The position numbers were made by a program, and so were the translations under genes. A stretch of DNA of 64,000 nt from Bacillus sp. MYb209 (lineage in GTDB: Bacteria > Bacillota > Bacilli > Bacillales > Bacillaceae_G): positions 1-64,000 of the forward strand of contig NZ_PCNZ01000014.1 of the NCBI RefSeq assembly GCF_002975175.1, read 5' to 3'. Each line of letters opens with the position of its first letter. The stretch's first letter is position 1. The notes under the pieces are model-generated. The model was not told the DNA's origin and ran no database searches. It saw nothing but the letters and a program-made list of their open reading frames with translations. This document shows positions 44,948 to 51,360 of this stretch, piece by piece.

Positions 44948-45508
44948 CTATTTGATTCCTAGACTAGCAACATACTGTTTGTATTCTTCCTCAAAGGATT
45001 TCTCCTCTTGAGCCTTTGCATCCATAGCTAACGAGAAAGCCTTGTATACTTCTTGAGGGCTGTACTTTAGGGGTTGTTCCTGCTCGGAGAACAGTTGAGC
45101 ACCTTTTAGTTGTGGGAATGCTACAAGGCTTACTTCTCGAATCCGTGAGGGGTTGCCTTTCTGGTCAGTGTAGAATGAGATAGACACCTTCTTGGCTAAT
45201 CCCTTTTGAACACGCTGTTTAATGGAGTCCTCGATAATACGAACGGTTCCCATCAGCTTTTCACCTACTACCTTCACGCTCTCGAGTAGTCCAACGGTAT
45301 CTTTTGCACTCTCACTGTGGTCTAACTGGATTGGTATCATGTCCTCTTTGTTAAACGAGCTAGCCAAAGCATGCAAGTCCTTACTTGTGTAGGCTTTCCC
45401 TCTATGTGTACCTACAGAAAAAAGCTCAGCATCTTTAAGTAGGTCTTGTCCTTCCTCGGAGAACGACTCCGTTAAATGACCTGTATTGTTAAACTTCATA
45501 AGTTGCAT
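44948..45508 (-). CDS. Phage prohead protease-like protein
   Basis: A 186-residue protein with the pattern of phage capsid-maturation serine proteases: GTHRGKAYTSKDLHALASSF, then IPIQLDHSES (candidate catalytic His), a GLLESVKVVGEKLMGTVRI strand pair, KVSISFY (candidate Ser), and REVSLVAFPQLKGAQLF. The C-terminal ~50 residues are charged and helical, perhaps a scaffolding segment. GAGGTG supports the ATG at 45508. It lies directly downstream of the capsid gene. Confidence 0.75.
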   Translation of the reverse strand: MQLMKFNNTGHLTESFSEEGQDLLKDAELFSVGTHRGKAYTSKDLHALASSFNKEDMIPIQLDHSESAKDTVGLLESVKVVGEKLMGTVRIIEDSIKQRVQKGLAKKVSISFYTDQKGNPSRIREVSLVAFPQLKGAQLFSEQEQPLKYSPQEVYKAFSLAMDAKAQEEKSFEEEYKQYVASLGIK

Positions 45509-45530
45509 ATATTTCACCTCATTAGTTTAA

Positions 45531-45566
45531 ATAAAAATAGGGAGCAACCCATAATGGCTACTCCCT
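45531..45566 (-). terminator. Hairpin directly after the capsid gene
   Basis: GGGAG / CTCCC arms (45540-45544, 45561-45565) with inner GC/CC pairing; on the minus strand followed by ATTTTTATT. It lies between capsid and protease genes and could lower expression of the genes after the capsid. Confidence 0.7.
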
Positions 45567-45567
45567 C

Positions 45568-46479
45568 TTAGGTTGTACTAGGCAATAATATTTTTAAGTA
45601 AGTATACGCCTTTAGGATCCGCCACGTATGACTCTTGAAGCGTAACGCTCTCACAACTGTAGTCATGTCCTCATCTTGGTTATACTGGCTCGTAGATAAT
45701 GGAACTGCATCAGCAATATCTCCAATAGCTCCACGTTGTACTAACAGGACATCTTTATCAGCAAACGTTTCGTCAACAATTAGGTCTAAGCCTAAGAAGT
45801 TACCACGGTAGCCAGCTAATTGTTTTAAGTCCTGATTAATGTAGTCAGGGGAAGCGTCACTATTATTTGAGATAATCCCAAAAGTAGCTGGAGAGACCAC
45901 CATCGTGTCTAACACGTAGCCAAACTTTGCAACTTCAACCTGTGCAGTCGTTAAATCACTACGAATAGCAATAGCACCCTTTGTCGTCTGTCCTTTAGCT
46001 GATTGACCAGCAGTTACATCACTCCAGTATAAATCCGTACCAGTACCTACTTTAGTACGCTTGTTAATATTTGCATCATTAAGGATTCGATCGTAAGTCA
46101 TTGCGTTAACCATGTTACTAACCGAGTTAGCAAGCTTATTGAACACTCGCTCAAAGTAACTGTTAGCACCAAAACGTTGTTGCTCGTATGAGATCGCACT
46201 CTCTAAGCCGTACTTACGGATTAAAGCAAGTTGTGCCTTCTCGCTGATACCAATACGTTTGAATCCTGAGCCTTCACCTACCTCAGGTACTTCCTCGTAA
46301 GCATAACGACCGTTAGTATCTGCATCAGCATCTTTGAAGAATTTAACTGATAGAGCATCAACTGAGGTTTTAGTCATCAGTAAATCAGCAATCATCTTGC
46401 GACCTGCTAAGTCCTTGATTCGTGTGTCTACAAACTGTTTCTTTAGTAGGGGGTGTTGCCCTAAAATAATATCACTCAT
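45568..46479 (-). CDS. Phage major capsid protein (probable HK97 fold)
   Basis: A 303-residue protein resembling phage coat proteins: N-terminal arm (GQHPLLKKQFVDTRIKDLAGRKM), a long spine-type helix region (SYFERVFNKLANSVSNMVNAMTYDRIL) and a C-terminal P/A-domain-like part (FGYVLDTMVVSPATFGIISN, FLGLDLIVDETF, DVLLVQRGAIGDIADAVPL). GAGGAGG precedes the ATG. A protease and a small-terminase-like gene follow. Encapsulin is an alternative, but the adjacent protease and terminase-like genes favour a viral capsid. Confidence 0.8.
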   Translation of the reverse strand: MSDIILGQHPLLKKQFVDTRIKDLAGRKMIADLLMTKTSVDALSVKFFKDADADTNGRYAYEEVPEVGEGSGFKRIGISEKAQLALIRKYGLESAISYEQQRFGANSYFERVFNKLANSVSNMVNAMTYDRILNDANINKRTKVGTGTDLYWSDVTAGQSAKGQTTKGAIAIRSDLTTAQVEVAKFGYVLDTMVVSPATFGIISNNSDASPDYINQDLKQLAGYRGNFLGLDLIVDETFADKDVLLVQRGAIGDIADAVPLSTSQYNQDEDMTTVVRALRFKSHTWRILKAYTYLKILLPSTT

Positions 46480-46728
46480 GTGCGTGTTTCCTCCTCGTTC
46501 CGTCTCTATGAGACAGAATCCATTAGTTATGGTAATAGTGTAGTAAGTGCTACTCAGTAGCTAAACTATTCTAGAAGAAACAAACAAGGAAAACCCTCAG
46601 GAGGAAAGCCCTGTTTATTCCCTCTAGAATAGCCACGAGACAGAAGAACTCCCCTGTTAGTCGACAGGTTCAGCGTTCATCCCAACTCGTGTATGCTACT
46701 TTCGTTTTACTTTGGAGCTATCTAGGAG
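46480..46728 (-). promoter_or_regulatory. Leader region of the capsid gene
   Basis: A 249-base gap with a large stem (CTATTCTAGA 46566-46575 with TCTAGAATAG 46623-46632, plus inner AAACA/TGTTT pairing), a small palindrome GTCTC-TAT-GAGAC near 46502, and CCTG/CAGG near 46647. It may hold the terminator of the regulator gene and the promoter of the capsid module. No ORF. Confidence 0.5.
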
Positions 46729-46974
46729 TTAAATGCTTCTCAGTTGCTCTTGAGTGCTACCAATAATGAACTGCAGATGCTCTAGACTCTGCTGAGAAAA
46801 ATCGAACTTTCCAGCAAGCCAATTCTGAATCGTACATCTACCAAATCCCACCTTCACAGCAAAAGCCGAGTTAGAGCAACCTGTGATTTCTTTATACTTG
46901 ATGTAGCGCTCTCGAGTAGCTTCGTTCATTGCAATCTTGATATCTAATCCCTCTTCAGTTAACTTTAATGGCAT
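46729..46974 (-). CDS. Cro/Xre-like helix-turn-helix regulator
   Basis: An 81-residue protein whose middle carries a helix-turn-helix: NSAFAVKVGFGRCTIQNWLAG, with the recognition helix around CTIQNWL. This is like Cro/Xre-type repressors of phages. GGAGAG precedes the start. It lies just upstream of the capsid module and beside a region of large inverted repeats, so it probably controls the late/capsid transcript. Confidence 0.72.
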   Translation of the reverse strand: MPLKLTEEGLDIKIAMNEATRERYIKYKEITGCSNSAFAVKVGFGRCTIQNWLAGKFDFSQQSLEHLQFIIGSTQEQLRSI

Positions 46975-47105
46975 ATTTCATCTCTCCTATCTAGTTTTAT
47001 ACTCATCTATTTGTCTATTCATCTGTAATTAAATAAAGACTCCACCAGCTCGTACCAGTGGAGCGTGCATATGTAGGCGATCCCCATCACCATCACCAAA
47101 CCCCA

Positions 47106-47159
47106 GGAGAGTTATATACATATGTCTGATTTAATCTAGGACATGGAGATTAACTCTCC
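47106..47159. repeat. Nested inverted repeat
   Basis: Outer arms GGAGAGTTA / TAACTCTCC (47106-47114, 47151-47159) enclose inner arms ATGTC / GACAT separated by a 13-base loop. It abuts the next inverted repeat, sharing its last base. Confidence 0.7.
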
Positions 47160-47214
47160 GTTGTGATTACCGAGGAAGTGAACGTTCTCTAGAGGAGACT
47201 CGGTAATCACAACG
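47159..47214. repeat. Perfect 16-bp inverted repeat
   Basis: CGTTGTGATTACCGAG (47159-47174) and its exact complement CTCGGTAATCACAACG (47199-47214) flank 24 bases that contain GAACGTTC. No T-run follows on either strand, so a terminator is unlikely; a protein-binding or DNA-processing site is more probable. Confidence 0.75.
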
Positions 47215-47457
47215 CAAAGCTAAAAAGGTGACAACTCTTTTGTTCCCCTACACTAACATAGTAGTAGTTCTACTACCGTGCTAATGCCTACATACTATAG
47301 TAGATGCACCGTAGTGTGTACTAATTTATTCCCTTATAAATAACAATAGTCAGATGGATATAATTATTTGAGTGGTAAGGATTTAGCCCTACTCAAAATG
47401 AAGAGTGCTAAAATAGAAAACAAAAAGGAGCTACCCTTCTCAGGTAACCCAGTAGAC

Positions 47458-47766
47458 CTAATTTTTGTATTTCCTTCCAGTTCCTGCTGTATAGTTTGTT
47501 TCTACAAAGAATTTATCAGAACTCAATTTTGAGGTTTGACCCAAAACACTTACGTAATTATCAATGTCCCTGACTAAGTTGTCTTTTATTCCTTTTACTT
47601 CCTTTTTCCACTGCTTGGCAATTGGCTTACGAGATGTCATTAGTACCTCGTAGATTCCATCTTCTGTAAGAAACCAAGCTTCTGTTTTATAACCGTTCGT
47701 ACTAATTGTATGAGTGGTTTTTTCGTCCGTGAGATAAAAAAAGCCAGCTCTCAGCGAGCCAGCCAA
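47458..47766 (-). pseudogene. 5'-truncated BRO-type antirepressor remnant
   Basis: The frame contains KTEAWFLTEDGIYEVLMTSR-KPIAKQWKKEVKGI, the second half of the BRO-N domain found in phage antirepressors. The first half is missing: the open frame begins inside the terminator hairpin of the preceding gene, which supplies its first ~8 codons. It has no ribosome site there. I infer that a deletion or insertion removed the 5' end. Confidence 0.65.
47736..47763 (-). terminator. Terminator of the HNH-repeat-like gene
   Basis: On the minus strand GCTGGCTC / GAGCTGGC (two wobble pairs) with loop GCTGA is followed by TTTTTTTA. Same design as the terminator at 43402-43428. Confidence 0.8.
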
Positions 47767-47978
47767 GTATAAATATTATCCTTTTTAGTCATTTTCCTTG
47801 GTTGTACTTTTATTGGTGTAACCTGAGCCAGTGCATTATCGAGAGAACCAAATTCAGACTCGATAGCTACAAACAACTGGGGACGATCTCTGGAGAACGC
47901 TACCTCGCTTATATTTTTACCGTAGTATTTCAATTCAGATAATATCTCTAGGATTATTTCTTTTGAATAAATGCTCAT
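47751..47978 (-). CDS. Small protein with homing-endonuclease-associated repeat
   Basis: A 75-residue protein resembling a single homing-endonuclease-associated (HNH_repeat) unit: SKEIILEILSELKYYGKNIS followed by RPQLFVAIESEFGSLDNALAQ. Such repeats bind DNA in nucleases and also occur alone. AAGGAGGAAAACAA precedes the start. No catalytic domain is present here. The adjacent BRO remnant may be what is left of a partner region. Confidence 0.55.
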   Translation of the reverse strand: MSIYSKEIILEILSELKYYGKNISEVAFSRDRPQLFVAIESEFGSLDNALAQVTPIKVQPRKMTKKDNIYTWLAR

Positions 47979-48038
47979 TTGTTTTCCTCCTTGGGTTTAT
48001 AGGTTAGGGGTGTTACTTGTGGATTATTGGTAGGGGGA

Positions 48039-48869
48039 TTACTTTTTGTTTGCGTTTCGATAATTAGAACTGGAGAGGTGAATCTTTCGAGCCACCTCTT
48101 TGATATCAAGTAGCGTTACTTCTTTAGCAGATCTACTAACAAGCTCAGGGTCCAAACAGATGACATCTATGATAGTTCCAATCTCCATAGTTATTCCATT
48201 TCGTTTGAATTTCCTCAGGGTTGCACTAACAAAGTTTCTCGAGTATCCAAGTAGCTCAACAATGTCTTTCGCTCTCCAGACTTCTAGCTTACTAACATCA
48301 GGCTCAGTAGGGTTACTACAAAGGATATGTGTCGTCCAGTGTATATGAGACAGGACATCTGCTAGGAATCCCATCTCGTTAAGTGACAGTAATCCAGCAA
48401 CTTCTTGGAGTCTCTTCTTGAATATCTTAACCATTGGTCTTTTCTCATCCATAAACCAACAGAGGTAAAATCCCTCTACAATGTTAACGTAGACATGCTT
48501 TCCAGATTTCTCTTTGGTGATAGCTCCCAAGTTCTCTAGCTCGGTTAATATCGTAAAAGTCTGTTTTGCTTTCTTACCAATCATATTGGATACGTCCTCT
48601 ACAGTTAACCGTTCGAACTGTCCTTTGTAGAGTTGTCCACCTTTCTTAACTCTCATAGCCGTTGTTAGCAACAGAAGTACTCCTTTTTGACCCTGAGTAA
48701 GCTGATCTCTGATAGCTTCATAGTTAGTTACATCTTGCATAGCAAACCGCTTCTCACTCATTTCGCTTTTCTTAATAGCATAATTCTTTCTAGATTGTTG
48801 CTGAGCTGGTGACTCCATTTGATAACCTGCATCGTGTAAAACTTCCTTTGCTTGCTTAACTGTAACCAT
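48039..48869 (-). CDS. Winged-helix replication initiator-like protein
   Basis: A 276-residue protein with two likely winged-helix parts: about residues 60-130 (GQKGVLLLLTTAMRVKKGG, LTVEDVSNMIGKKAKQTFTILTELENLG) and 165-235 (WRAKDIVELLGYSRNFVSATLRKFKRNG). Two tandem winged helices are typical of plasmid/phage Rep initiators and some RepL-like proteins, but a transcription regulator is possible. Its ATG overlaps the stop of the upstream small gene (TAATG). The ORF-poor, repeat-rich region behind these two genes would be a natural origin. Confidence 0.55.
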   Translation of the reverse strand: MVTVKQAKEVLHDAGYQMESPAQQQSRKNYAIKKSEMSEKRFAMQDVTNYEAIRDQLTQGQKGVLLLLTTAMRVKKGGQLYKGQFERLTVEDVSNMIGKKAKQTFTILTELENLGAITKEKSGKHVYVNIVEGFYLCWFMDEKRPMVKIFKKRLQEVAGLLSLNEMGFLADVLSHIHWTTHILCSNPTEPDVSKLEVWRAKDIVELLGYSRNFVSATLRKFKRNGITMEIGTIIDVICLDPELVSRSAKEVTLLDIKEVARKIHLSSSNYRNANKK

Positions 48870-49063
48870 TAGTATTCCTCCTTAATTTTATGTCCTTTTT
48901 CTTTCATCCATATAGACTTCTGTATCTTCTGAGATGGGATCTCTACGTCATATCCTAATTGGATCATCTCTTTGTATTTCTGTATTTGCCAATCAGTTAA
49001 CACTTGGTAGTCGTACTCGGTGAGTAAATTAGGTTTAGGCTTGTCTACTCGTTTTAGCTTCAT
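48869..49063 (-). CDS. Small protein coupled to the Rep-like gene
   Basis: A 64-residue basic protein (KLKRVDKPKPNLLTEYDYQ, QKIQKSIWMKEKGHKIKE). GGAGGTGGAGTT favours the ATG at 49063. Its stop overlaps the next start by one base, so translation is coupled. No motif recognised; it could be an auxiliary of the Rep-like protein. Confidence 0.6.
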   Translation of the reverse strand: MKLKRVDKPKPNLLTEYDYQVLTDWQIQKYKEMIQLGYDVEIPSQKIQKSIWMKEKGHKIKEEY

Positions 49064-49086
49064 AACTCCACCTCCAATAATTTTAT

Positions 49087-49116
49087 TTGACAAGACAGTT
49101 AACTGTATGATATGAT
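49087..49116 (+). promoter_or_regulatory. Sigma-A-type promoter with internal palindrome
   Basis: TTGACA (49087-49092), an 18-base spacer and TATGAT (49111-49116) read rightward, away from the rep-like genes. The spacer contains the perfect palindrome ACAGTTAACTGT (49095-49106), a likely operator that could also affect the divergent leftward promoter. Confidence 0.65.
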
Positions 49117-49122
49117 TATTAT

Positions 49123-49305
49123 TTTCTCGATTTCTCTATATATTGTATTACGTTTCAAAATAAGACACAAGATATATGTATAAATTCTTTCTTTATTTAA
49201 CTTTTCTAGGAGTATGCTAGGAGTGTCCAATAATTGGATGCACATGAAACTACCGATGTTATTTTAACCTAATCCCTTGGGAGAGTAAGGCTCAAGGCAC
49301 TTTTT
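49123..49305 (+). ncRNA. Candidate small RNA, ~180 nt
   Basis: A rightward promoter (49087-49116) and a terminator hairpin (CCTTGGG 49275-49281 with CTCAAGG 49291-49297, then CACTTTTT) bound a segment without a credible ORF. It contains the stem TCCAAT-A-ATTGGA (49226-49238). The longest reading frame is 17 codons with a badly placed ribosome site. It lies divergent from the rep-like gene. A regulatory RNA of replication or satellite control is inferred only. Confidence 0.45.
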
Positions 49306-49364
49306 AGACTAAACCATCTCTTAACTCTTATAGGAACCTACTAGGCTATCTCAGCAAGGACCTC

Positions 49365-49438
49365 TCCTGAGGCAAACTCCTTTGTCCGTCCTCGTTAGGC
49401 ATAACAAAAGGAGACAAACCTGATTGGCTGCCTCCTGG
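49365..49438 (-). terminator. Leftward terminator within the repeat region
   Basis: On the minus strand AGGAGGCAGCC pairs with GGTTTGTCTCCT (a few mismatches) and TTTTGTT follows. Just beyond it, AACTCCT-N5-CGTCCTCGTTAGGCATAA resembles 44070-44099, which lies beside the terminator at 44097. No gene ends nearby, so a leftward transcript from the repeat region is implied. Confidence 0.5.
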
Positions 49439-49511
49439 GATATTCCTAATTAGATTCTACTTTCTCAATACATAAATACAAAAACCTGAGACGGAGATCT
49501 ATTAGGCTATT

Positions 49512-49559
49512 CTATCAAGGCTTGTCTATCTCGTTTACGAGAAGATTATAACTTGATAG
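49512..49559. repeat. Nested inverted repeat H1
   Basis: Outer arms CTATCAAG / CTTGATAG (49512-49519, 49552-49559); inner arms CTCGT / ACGAG at the centre; 10 bases between outer and inner arms on each side. Confidence 0.75.
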
Positions 49560-49644
49560 GTTATTCTCTATTGCTGCTTCCTCATAGTTATTGTTTTAAA
49601 ATCATTTAATACCTAATACCTATATGAGCTGGCATCTCTTAGTT

Positions 49645-49700
49645 TATCCTATCAGGGTTATTCTTTCCGATTCATCGGATAGTTACTACTTGATAGGATA
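49645..49700. repeat. Nested inverted repeat H2
   Basis: Outer arms TATCCTATCA / TGATAGGATA (49645-49654, 49691-49700); inner arms CCGAT / ATCGG at the centre; 12 bases between outer and inner arms on each side. Same architecture and CTATCA core as H1. Confidence 0.75.
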
Positions 49701-49751
49701 CTCTTAGAGTTACTCCTCTTATAGACCTTTTTTATTTTTCTTTCTCTATGA

Positions 49752-49796
49752 TTACCTATTGGTTATTCCTAATTAGGTATTTCTATCAAGTGGTAA
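49752..49796. repeat. Nested inverted repeat H3
   Basis: Outer arms TTACCTATTG / CAAGTGGTAA match at 8 of 10 pairs; a central perfect palindrome CCTAATTAGG (49768-49777) is the inner stem. GGTTATTC beside it also occurs beside H1 and H2. Confidence 0.6.
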
Positions 49797-49835
49797 CTAT
49801 CGAGTTAACTCTTTTTAGATATTGTAGTAAAACAA

Positions 49836-49892
49836 CTACCTCAGGGGGCGTATCCTGTGTATTTCACTCCTATATATCAACACTTGAGGTAG
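49836..49892. repeat. Inverted repeat H4
   Basis: Perfect arms CTACCTCA / TGAGGTAG (49836-49843, 49885-49892) around 41 bases. Less clear inner pairing than H1-H3. Confidence 0.6.
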
Positions 49893-50841
49893 ACTATACG
49901 GTAACTTAGGAGTTAATTTCTACACCTTACTGGGTTTGTCTCATCTCACAAGTTAACTTAGGTAGTGATATGATAAGAGGTAGTAAAACTAACTCTCCGT
50001 TTAACGGATACTTCAAGTAGGTTGCCGACTCTAGGGGGGTTACTATCTCATATATGAATATATTTAAATACCATATGAGGACGACCTATGTTGAGCATAG
50101 TCCCTGAGTAATACCTGAGATAGCCGATCTCTGTAGGTGAAACTTAGGGGGTTGCTACTGGGGACTGACTCTGGAGGTTCAACTTTGGGAGATAAATATT
50201 TTATAAAACCCTGTAGGTGTCCTGTTAGAAAGGGACAATATGTCCCCAACTAAGGTTCGATGTTGGGAGAAAACTTTTTAAATTTACTGCTGAGGTGGAT
50301 AACTCTAGGGTGCTGGCTCACTAGTAACTAACTGGGAGCCGATTTTCCTATATAATTTCTACTACATATGTTTACATGCGTATACGTACACCCCCCTACG
50401 CCTCCTGATTGTGAGAGCACCCCCCGAGCACGCCACCACCAGTGGAGCTACTGACAGTCAGCCAACGAGAAAGTGACCAACAGGAATAGCCCTGAGAAGC
50501 CCCAGATTACCCGTGAGATACTCTACCCCTAGTAGGTATTGACTGCATAATTATTGCTGTGTAGTAGGTTGTATGCGAGTGTATACTTATGAGGTGGGAA
50601 TGCAGTAGCATCAACTAAGTGGGTAGTTATTATGCAGGATTCTATAAAGGGGTTATTACTAACGAGGTGGGGATATGTAGCAGTTTACTATGGAGGTGTT
50701 CCTGCTCATGTGTACCTATACTAGTTATACTTTCATAACTGTTCGATATTGCAACTTGGGAGAAACGACCACAGAGAGGGGTGCGTGAAACTATTTAGTG
50801 TGAAGCATTATAGCTGGATGCGTTTAAGATCCATTAGTTTC

Positions 50842-51090
50842 CTACCTCCCAGTTGCTACTTTATAAGTTGTTCTCTTGTAGGTACCCACGTGGTACACCT
50901 TGAACCGTATATTCATTCCAGTTAATTTATTTTCAACATATAGAGTTTTGTATTTCTTATTAAAGTTAGCTACAAAGTTCATTGCATCAGCACCTATGAG
51001 AACGACTCTATCGTCACCGATATAAAACTCAATAGCTGCCTGATCTAGATTATCGTGCCCGTTAACCCACTTCTTAAACCACTTAAACAT
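50842..51090 (-). CDS. Small hypothetical protein at right end of element
   Basis: An 82-residue soluble protein (MFKWFKKWVNGHDNLDQAA, beta-rich centre with GDDRVVLIGADAMNF). GAGGAGG precedes it. It is the only clear gene in the right ~2.2 kb of the element, divergent from attR. Function unknown. Confidence 0.65.
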   Translation of the reverse strand: MFKWFKKWVNGHDNLDQAAIEFYIGDDRVVLIGADAMNFVANFNKKYKTLYVENKLTGMNIRFKVYHVGTYKRTTYKVATGR

Positions 51091-51204
51091 TTTATATTCC
51101 TCCTCTTAGTTTTCATAAATAGTTATTCTATTTATTCCCAAATTTCCCCTATAAATACCACCTGAGTTAGCCTATTTAGTCACCCTCTTTTTGTCGAATA
51201 CTAA

Positions 51205-51241
51205 CTCACAAGTTCCAACTGAATAGTTATTGACTCACAAG
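51205..51241 (+). promoter_or_regulatory. Two CTCACAAG sites near attR
   Basis: CTCACAAG at 51205-51212 and 51234-51241 (29 bases apart), in the same orientation as the three copies near attL. A further isolated copy at 49945 is too far inside and may be chance. Confidence 0.6.
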
Positions 51242-51319
51242 CCTGTAACCTCTATAATTTTCCTAAACGAATAACTAAAAGAGTGGTCACTCATAGATAA
51301 CACCTCATCAGGCTTAACC

Positions 51320-51360
51320 TCCGCCTCTACATCCGCTGAAAATTCATTATCCGCTATGGT
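51320..51360 (+). repeat. attR: 41-bp direct repeat
   Basis: Identical to attL (40233-40273). It is joined directly to the 3' part of the interrupted acetyltransferase gene. Confidence 0.95.

Larger units (their letters stand above)
46975..47457. other. ORF-free region with two large inverted repeats
   Basis: 480 bases without a gene between the regulator and the BRO remnant. It contains the nested inverted repeat 47106-47159 and the perfect 16-base inverted repeat 47159-47214, then GTAGTAG-TT-CTACTAC near 47263 and the related TACTATAGTAG. Possible operator, packaging or replication site. Confidence 0.5.
49306..50841. other. Repeat-rich region without genes
   Basis: About 1.5 kb without a convincing gene on either strand. 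It holds three similar nested inverted repeats (49512-49559, 49645-49700, 49752-49796), another (49836-49892), small hairpins such as GGGAC-AATAT-GTCCC and CCCAAC/GTTGGG near 50235-50275, and direct repeats near 50591 and 50664. The right half is rich in G-runs on the plus strand. Candidate replication origin, packaging site or structured RNA. Confidence 0.55.
40233..51360. mobile_element. 11.1-kb integrated element, probable capsid-encoding phage satellite
   Basis: A unit bounded by identical 41-base direct repeats (40233-40273 and 51320-51360), inserted in a GNAT acetyltransferase gene. It encodes a tyrosine integrase at the left end, a leftward capsid / protease / small-terminase-like module, an Xre/Cro-like regulator, and a winged-helix replication-initiator-like protein. 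I find no portal, large terminase, tail, holin or lysin gene. Gene style (frequent CTA, CTC, AGG, GAG codons; AGGAGG sites) differs visibly from the flanking chromosome. Size and content fit a PICI-like satellite that carries its own capsid but needs helper functions; a decayed prophage is the main alternative. Confidence 0.8.

Noticed and set aside
45568-46479. Encapsulin nanocompartment instead of viral capsid
   Set aside because: An adjacent protease-like and terminase-like gene and an integrase speak for phage origin, and no cargo enzyme (peroxidase, ferritin-like) is next to it. Not fully excluded without a structure-based search.
50064-50249. A 61-codon minus-strand frame in the gene-free region of the element
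   Set aside because: No ribosome site, low-complexity Pro/Ser content, and it crosses the hairpins of that region.
49306-50841. CRISPR array
   Set aside because: The inverted repeats are few, differ in sequence and have unequal spacing; there are no identical direct repeats of 25-40 bases and no cas genes.
40233-51360. Transposon insertion
   Set aside because: The 41-bp repeat is far longer than a target-site duplication, there are no terminal inverted repeats, and a tyrosine integrase is at one end.
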